From: Jaltomata sinuosa
Lineage: Eukaryota; Streptophyta; Magnoliopsida; Solanales; Solanaceae
Direction of reading: 5' to 3'
Assembly (NCBI GenBank): GCA_003996215.1
Contig: QJPP01004078.1
Coordinates: forward strand, 62,001-126,000
DNA length: 64,000 nucleotides
Both the position numbers and the translations under genes were made by a program. Position 1 is the first letter of the stretch. Each line of letters opens with the position of its first letter. A model generated the notes under the pieces. That model made no database searches. It saw nothing but the letters and a program-made list of their open reading frames with translations, and had not been told where the DNA came from. This document shows, in pieces, positions 54,001-63,000 of this stretch.

Positions 54001-57000
54001 TTTCAAACTTGGTCTCCATTTCTTGCTTGAACTGATTCACCATAGCTTCATTTCTTCCTGTTAATAGAAGATCATCAACATACAGTGACAGCACAACCAC
54101 ATCTCCGCGTTTAGCCTTCTTCACATATAAAGTGGCTTCATTTTCACTTCTCTTGAAGCCACAATGGATGAGATGAGCATCAATCTTACTGTACCAGGCC
54201 CGAGGAGCCTGCTTTAATCCATACAGTGTCTTATGTAGCCTGTAGACTTTATCTTCCATTCCTGCAACTTGAAATCCTTCTGGTTGGTCGACATAAATCT
54301 CCTCCTGCAACAGTCCATTTAAGAATGCCGATTTCACATCCAGATGATACAACTTCCAATTTGATTGAGCTGCCAAAGCAAATAGAAGCCTCATTGTATC
54401 ATGTCTTGCAACAGGCGCAAATGTGTCTCCATAATCCAGACCTGCAACTTGCGCATAACCTTTCACAACAAGCCTTGCTTTGTATTTATAAACTGAACCA
54501 TCTGGATTTAGTTTGGTTCTATAAACCCATTTCACTCCTATTACATATCTGTCTTTGGGTTTATCAACCAACGTCCAAGTGTCATTCTTCTCTATCATAC
54601 CAATCTCCTCCTTCATAGCTTCAATCCAAACTTCATGTCTTGATGCTTCTTGATAGGTATTGGGTTCCGAGATTGCAACATTGCATCTTTCATATATCTC
54701 AGAAAGGGACCTTGTCTTCAAAATTGGCGAATCAAGTGAGGATTCCCCGTCTGATTCATCATCTTCTTCCAGATTTTCAGAGCCAAATGATTGTGTTGCA
54801 GGCAGCGGATGCACGTTCTGAAAACCTACATTTTCTTTCTTAACATGCTCCTTATCCCAGTTCCAGTAAGCATGCTCATCCACTACTACATCTCTTCTAA
54901 TGGAAATAGTTTTTCTTTGCAAGTTGAAAACTCTATAACCGTTGGCTTGCAACGAATAACCAATAAAGATCCCCATTTCACCTTTCGGTTCAAGTTTGCT
55001 TCTTTTGACTGAAGGAACATGAGAATAGCATATCGAACCAAAGATTTTCAAGTGCTTGGTAGATGGTGTTATTCCATTCCATGCCTCATTAGGAGTTTTT
55101 CCATCCACAGCTTTAGTTGGCAGCCTATTTAACAAATAAACTGCAGTAGAAACAGCTTCTGCCAAAAAGATTTGGGTAGTTTCTTTTCAAGCAACAAACA
55201 TCTAGCCATTTCAACTACAATCTTGTTCTTCCTCTCCGAGACTCCATTCTGTTCGGGTGAATAACTTACTGTTAGCTTGTGATCAATCCCCACATCTTCG
55301 CAATACTTATTGAACTCATTTGAAGTGTATTCACCACCATTGTCCGACCTCAAAGCCTTTCGCTTACAACCACTTTGTCGTTCAGCTAAAGCTCTAAATT
55401 TCTTGAAAACTGAAAATACTTGAGACTTGTTACTCAGAAAATACACCCAAGTCATCCTTGTTAAGTCATCAATAAAGAGCACAAAATATTTATTTTGGCC
55501 CAAGGATGATGTCTGCATAGGTCCACACACATCAGTATGAACTAGTTCAAGTTTTTCAGTTGCCCTCCAGGTAGCACTTTTAGGAAATGCTTTCCTGTGT
55601 ACCTTACCCATCTGACATGACTCACAAACTTCTTTAGAAAGTGAGATCTCAGGTAAATCCTCAGCCAAGCCCTTTTCATACATAGACTTTAAAGTAGCAT
55701 AGTTAAAATGCCCATATCTTTTGTGCCACAACCATGACTCATCCGTACTTGCAAAATTTGCACTATCAAAACTCCCGTCTAACGGAAAAGTTTTATCCAC
55801 CATTTCTACTTTAACAATCAAACTATCTTCAGAGTCAAAAACCAAACAATGCTTGCCCTTAAAAATTAAGGAATACCCTTTAGACATCATTTGAGCAACA
55901 CTTAACAGATTACATGCTAAACAGGGAACATACAACACATCATGTATAAACTTTGTACCTTGTTTAGTCTGAAAGGCAACTGAACCCTTTCCATGTGCAT
56001 CTACTGTTTCACCATTTCCCATCCTCACTTTAGTTTTAATTGACTTGTCAAGTGTGTGAAACAGGAGCTCATTGTGTGACATATGACTCGTACATCCACT
56101 GTCTATGAACCATGAGGATTTGTTGGTTGTGTTTCCTCCATGAGAAGCCATAAACAAGCTTTCTTCTTTCTTTTCCGACTCTTCAGTAAAATTTGCTTGC
56201 TGCATATGGTGTTGTTGTGGTTGATTCTGCTTGGCTCTACAATTTTTCTCAATATGACCCATTTTTCTACAAAATCTGCATTGAATCGATGGCTTCCCTT
56301 TGAACCAACAGTCCTTTTCTTGATGATTGGTTCTTTTACAATGGCTGCAAGGTGGAAACGTTCCTTTCTTTGGAAACTCCTTCCATGGCTTTCCTTTAGC
56401 TACTTTATCCCCTTCCATCTTTCTATTGTCCTTCACAGGCTGCTTGCCTTTGTGCTTTGCTTGAAATGCCACTTCTGCTGCTTCTTCATCTCTTATACTT
56501 GTTCTTTGTTCTTGGGCTTGCAACTTGCTGATCAGTTATGCTACTGATAAAGTCTTCAGATCACAAGATTCCTCTATTGCTGAAATCTTGGATTCGAACC
56601 TTGCTGGTAAGCTTATCATCATCTTCTCCACCACCTTTGAATCCGGAAAGGTTTCACCAAATAGTCGTATCTTGTTTACAATTTCCAGAAGTTTGCCAGA
56701 GTACTCTTTCACAGTATCTCCTTCTTTCATCCTTAACATCTCAAATTCTCTTTTGAGAGTTAAGAGTTTGACAGTCTTCACTCTGTCACTTCCGTCGAAC
56801 TCCTCCTTTAGCTTCTCCCATGCTTCTTTAGGTGTTTCACAAGCCATTATTCTTGTGAAATTCACTTCTGAAAGTGCTGAATGAAGACATGTGAGAGCCT
56901 TTGGTTTCTTGGACTTTGCATCTTCATAAATCTTCATCTGTGCAACAGTTGGGTTTGGTCCAAGCGGAGGGGGATCATCTTCACTTTCAATTGTTTCCCA

Positions 57001-60000
57001 TAGACTAAGAGCTTTGAGATAAGTCTTCATCTTTATCACCCATACGTGATAATTTTCTCCTGTAAACATAGGAGGGCCTGCACCCAAGAAGCTGTTGGAT
57101 GCCATGTTACTGCTGCTCAGCTCTCTCACCTTAGAAGAACTGAAGAAAAAAAACTTATCTTTTTGCCTTCACAGATCCCTCAAGAAGAAGGGCTCTTGAT
57201 ACCACTGTTAGAATTTGAGATGTAAAGAGAAGGAAAAGATAAGGTTCAGCAGAAGCTCTTTGTCATTCATACTTCATATTACAAAAAGGCATACATATAG
57301 CTACATAAGCTTTCAAAAGTCAATAGAGGACCATACCTCCAACTACTCTTACAAGACACATTCCATAAAATAAGGACAGTCATTCCTTTACAACTAAACA
57401 TAATATTTTAAAAAAGGAACTATTAAACAAAAGACTATCTAGAAAAATCTCAATTCTAAAAGTAGATGCTGGAGTTATAGAGAACCGGGTAAGAGGCGGG
57501 TACATCATCCCCGCTCCAAAAACGGAATAAGACATGGACATTTACGTACCATGTCGCATGAGCAGTATAGAGACCCAGGTAAGATGTGGGTACATCAATC
57601 CTGCTCTGAATGATGGGATAAGACATGGACATTTATGTACCATGTCCCATGAGAAGATTTTATATTCAGTATTATCATGTTTTACTTGTTTGTATTCATG
57701 ATTTCAGGTTCAGCATAGTATAGATATATTATTCTTACACCTGTATTGTTTTGTTGTGCCTTTATGCATTACCAGTGATGTCTAAGACTTGCCCCAGCGT
57801 AAGTTGGGAGGGTGAGTCGATGATCTTACTGGGTTCTTTAGAGTCACGCTTGTTGTTGTTTAGGCGTGTGCAGGTGGTACACGTGGTGACTAGGTAGCCG
57901 ATCCTTGACTTCCAGCTTTCATCAGTCCCTTCCAGTTGATGTGAGCCACCATCAGATCATGGCGGCTTCTTCATCTTTTAGAAGACTTAGTATCTTATTT
58001 CCGAGCTGCGACTCTAATTTTGTATTCAAATATCGTAGCTCCATGACTTAGTCTTTTTTGATTGAATGGGCAGATTTGGTAACGCTCCGCACTTATCTAT
58101 ATATTGAGACTATTAGTGGTACTCTTCCCTTTTATTTGTATATTTGCATGTTAGCATAGAAGCGTACGCCTTGTGGATAGCTCATCAGGTGCCCTGCCAT
58201 GGCCTAGATGCCAAATTTGGGTCCTGACATGATATTTATCATATTGTGAGATATCAGCATTTTAATCCAGCCTCATTATAGTTTTTTTTAACTCAAAAGA
58301 GAGCACAAAATTACTTCAATCTTTCCTCAGTTTCGGCTATATTTGATGGCATCACATACCTTCTTATCGCGTAGATGCCCTATACAATCAGGTCAAACAA
58401 AGATCCGCTTGATGTGGAAGGAAAGCATGAGAGACAACATGTGAAAGAACACTCCAGATGCCGATAGCTGGATTCTATATTTGTTCAGTTTGCCTATATA
58501 AGTATACAGGTAATTATATATATTATTGATTAGTCAAACAGCTGTATAGCTATGCCTAATAGGATTTGGTCACTTTCCAACTTTACAGCTAACAATCAGC
58601 ACAAGATTCTAAGTCAATCCACTGAAGGTTAGCTGGAAAACCAAAACCAGGAAAATCATGCAAGGAAGTTATACGATCTTAGATAGCCCTGGAATAAGCG
58701 GAGCACATTGTGAATGATCTCGAACTATCACTGTTGACTCACTCCAAGCCCAAGAATGCTCAAGGAAATCACGCTAGAAAGCTGCATGATCTTCAAGAAT
58801 TGACTAGAAGGTGTTTGGAGAACAATTTAATGTTTCATGCAAAGGATACCACATTTGGAAGCTTGAAGATTGCTTGGAAGAAGTGACCGAGTAAAGCTCA
58901 TAAGGAAGGTGCTACGCAATTGCGCCAACCATTGCAATTGCACTAGGAGTAAGAATTTTAGAATAGAAGGGTCTGTGCAATTGTGCCAACCACTGCGCTA
59001 ATAGCGCCAGGAGCCAAAATCCAAAATAGAAGGGTCAGCACAAATACGCCAACCAGCATGCAATTGGGCCATTCTCTGTGACATGCTTTTAAAAGGGGAC
59101 TACAAAATAAGATCCTAAGCTCATTTTTCATTAGTTTTAGTATATTGAGAGATTACAAAACTCCTTTGAGAGAGAATTCGACCTTTTGGTTCGAGGTTGA
59201 CTCACGATTGCCTGTTTTCAAGAATTGAGATTCTTGAAGGTAATCTTCCTCTTTATTCTTTATATCTTGAAGGTAATCTAAACGAAACAAATGATTTATA
59301 GATACCAAGCTTTTCAAATTGCTCCACTAATTGAATTCTCCACACATTTGCTACACTAGAGAGATTCCATGCAGCACAAATCATGATAATTTAATGATTT
59401 GTAAGAGTTTTACAGTAACCATTGGCAAGCATACAATTGAAATGCATTTCAAAGAAAGCAATAGAATGCATGCTACTAGCAATAGCTTCAAGGTCCTTCA
59501 GTGCATGAACACAATATTGTAGATCCACATGGTCTTGAGCTACAAGAAATACTTTGGCTAGGAAAAATCAAATGAAGATAAAGCTGCTTAGAACCATGCA
59601 ACCACCGGTATTTCATGAGTAAGAGATTATTTTTCCAGTAGCTTACTGCAACATTAGAGATAGATAGAGAAGAGGTAGACCTTAGAATCCCATGAAAAGA
59701 ATCCGCCCCTGATTGAAATCACAGAAAGCCCAGGTTCAAGTGGTGGATTAGGTAAGAGCACTCTCTCTTCAGCTAAGAACAACTCCTCCATTCGTTGCAA
59801 TGATACATTTGAATTTACAACCTGTATGTAAAACAGACGAAACAATATCAAGTGTGTGATAAAATAAGTTAGAGAAGAGATATATTGATTACTCAATGGC
59901 TTGATTAATACAAGACTCACCTACTTATAAGTGTCAACCACGATAGACATATGATAGTTGTCTAGGTCCCGCACCAATTCATTCAATTGTTTTCTATAAA

Positions 60001-63000
60001 GAAAGGGAGGACTTTGTCTCCCAAGAGTCTATAGCTACGATACTTAAAACAAATTGTCATTAACCCATAAGTGGCTGGCCATATGATAATTATCAGTTTA
60101 TAGCGAAACCTTTCAGATGCAGTTTTCACAGCAACAGGAAACCTATTCTCAGAGTTAAAGAACTTCTGGAGAATGCTTGAATGGGAGAAGGGATGTGCAG
60201 AGTGGTGGGGGAGTTAAATGAACAAAGCCAACAACTTAATAAAACCCAAAAATGCAATTTGTTAGCATGTACTTTTTCTTCAAAAGTCAGCAACTTGAAG
60301 TGTCAATTTACACACAACCTTTAGACAAGTATGATAAAGCAGTCAAAAGTTTGTGAAATAAGTTAGGAAACCTAGATTGACTTAATTGATGAATTTGAAA
60401 AGAATCATAATAGCGTAAATTGGATAATAGATGAGCCATCTAGCTTCAAGGATGCAAGCCTTAACAAGGAATGCAATAGGTGAGAGAAAATGCTTCGTGA
60501 GGCTGGAAATTATGTTTATTCAGCTATAATATTTTTTGAAACTGGTAACGACTATATATATATATATATATATTAAAGTTGCACTGTAAAAGTGCAAAAA
60601 GACTACAAAATCCCAACCAAGCTTAGGCTACTGCTTCACAAGGATCCTATCATATCAACTAGTGATTCAGCCTCCTCAGCATAACTTTCTTTACACCAAA
60701 AATAAAACAAAAATATACAATTCATCTTGATTTTCTCCACACAATTGTATTTGTCTTCAAAAGCTCTATAGTTCCTCTCCTTCCAAATGGTCCACCTTAT
60801 GCAAGCAGGGACAAGTTTCCACCAATATTTTTGACTAACTGCCCCATCATTCTGGTTCCAACATTTCAGTAAATCAACACTTGTTGCTGGGATTGACCAT
60901 CTGATTCCTACCATGTTCAAGAATAGTTGCCAAGAAAAACATACCACCTTAAAAGGAGCCTTCATCTTCCAAATGGATCTCCATGGCCACTGATTAGTTG
61001 ACTGATTGTGCCTAATCAGAATGTTATAAGCTGAGTTTACAAAATAAGTTCCTTTACTGGTGGGCTTCCATATAAGTGAATCTTCAGTATCTTTGAATCC
61101 TTGGAATGATTCCAAGGTCTTGAAAAATTCAACAACTCTTTCCAGCTCCCAGTCATGTAGTAATCTTCTAAAAATAATATTCCATCCATGTATTCCTTTT
61201 GCTGATTCCAGATTAATGTCTGCATAGTGGCAATACTAAAGAATTCAGGGAAGAGTTCCTTTAGAGGTCCATGCCCAATCCAATTATCACACCAAAAAAG
61301 AAGTTTCCTTCCATTGCCCACTCTTAAACTAATTTTTCCAGCCATCCAAGACCAGAGAGGTCTAATGGTTTCCAGACTCCTACACCATGGGGGCTCACAA
61401 CCACCTTTGAACACCACTGGTTATCTTGACCATACTTGTCATAAATGACATTTCTCCATAAAGCATATGTTTCAAGATTATACCTCCATAACCACTTCAT
61501 TGGTAAACTTTGATTGTGAGCATTAAGGTTCCTGATGCCAAGGCCACCATCTTTTTTGGATTTGATAAGAACATCCCAATTAAATAAGTGGAATGCTCTT
61601 TTTTCGTTGTTGCCTTGCCATATGAAATTCCTCCTGATCTTGTCAATTATTTTCCTTACCTTGCTAGATAAAGGAAAAAGAGACATGACATAAGTAGGAA
61701 GGGCATCCAAAACACTATTGACTAGTATGACCCTACCACCTAGAGATAAGTATTGTCCCTTCCATATTCAAGCCTCTTTTCACCCCTCTTTATGACACCA
61801 CTCCAGATCTCCAAGGTTTTACTTTTAGCACCCAAAGTTAGCCCCAATAGATAGTTGGCAGGGAACCCACCCTACATCCCAGAACATCTGCAAGTTCTTG
61901 AATGTTTTCCACTTTATTAACAGGGAATAAACGACTCTTATGCCAGTTGACATGAAGTCCAGAAACTGCCTCAAAAATCACCAGAATAGCTCTCAGATGT
62001 TTGACCTGATCAATATCCGCATCACAGAATACCAATGAATCATCTGCGTAAAGTAAATGGGTGATCTCTATACCACTATTCTCCCCGTCTGTCACCTTGA
62101 AACCCTTCAAAGCTCCCATCTCTTTTGTAATTTTAAACATCTGATTCAGTCCTTCCATAGCTATAAGGAAGAGGAAGGGATACAGAGGATCACCTTGTCT
62201 CAATCCTCTCTCAGAAGAGAAGAACCCTTCAGGAGATCCATTTACTAGAATAGAAAATTTGACAGTCTTAATACAGAAGGCAATCCATCTAATCCACTTC
62301 ATACCAAAACCCATGTCTTTTAGAATTTTTAGGAGGAAGTTCCAATTAACATGATCGTAAGACTTCTCAATATCAAGCTTGCAGAGAATACCAGGATTCT
62401 GATATTTGATTCTAGAGTCCACACACTCACTGGCTATCAATGCCGCATCCATGATTTGTCTACCTCCAATAAAAGCCATTTGATGTCTATCCACCAGTTT
62501 ATCAATCACTCTCTTGAGTCTTTCAGTGAGAAGCTTAGAGATAATTTTATACACACTCCCAATCAGACTTATAGGTCTGAAATCTCTAAGACTTTTGGCA
62601 CCATTTTTCTTGGGAATCAAATCAACATAAGTTGCATTGAAACTCTTTTCAAAATAATCACTCCTGTGAAAGTTTCTGATAGTGTCAATCACATCCTTTT
62701 TCACAATTTCCCAGCAGCATTGGAAAAATCCCATAGAATATCCATCTGGCCCCGGAGCTTTGTCAGCAGCACATAACTTCAAGCACTCCCAACACCTCTT
62801 GTTCTTCAAATTCTCTCTGCAACCAATCATTATCATCTTCAGTGATATTGAGCCTTCTTGAAAGTTGAATAAAGGTCTCCAATGTTCTATCTCTGAGTAC
62901 AAATTCTTATAGAAATCCACAATCTCTTCCTTGATTCTATCTGGATCAGTTATGGTCTCCCCATGAGCTTCTATGATGTCAATGTGGTTAAATCTTCTAT

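Larger units (their letters stand above)
52881..57461 (-). mobile_element. Ty1-copia retrotransposon, nearly intact
   Basis: A 4.6-kb element in minus orientation lies inside the solo LTR. LTRs are 52881-53125 and 57206-57461, with the target duplication GTAGA on both sides (52876-52880 and 57462-57466). The primer site TGGTATCAAGAGCC (57204-57191) lies beside the 5' LTR and the polypurine tract AAGGAGGAG beside the 3' LTR. The gag-pol frame has only two breaks: a TAA at about 56537 and a one-base shift near 55150. It looks Tork-like; the lineage call is tentative. Confidence 0.95.
51838..58229. mobile_element. Solo LTR (Ty3-type), split by a copia element
   Basis: It begins TGTAACGGCCCAAACGG and ends GGGTCCTGACA. 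The perfect target duplication TGATA flanks it (51833-51837 and 58230-58234). Once the copia insertion (52881-57466 with one target copy) is removed, about 1.8 kb of LTR remains. No internal domain is present, so the parent element was lost by LTR-LTR recombination. Near 57500-57640 the LTR has a two-fold direct repeat around GACATGGACATTTA and GTACCATGTC. Confidence 0.88.

Noticed and set aside
54226..54843. Plus-strand open frames opposite the copia pol gene (also 56140-56884)
   Set aside because: They are antisense shadows of the copia polyprotein with no domain of their own.
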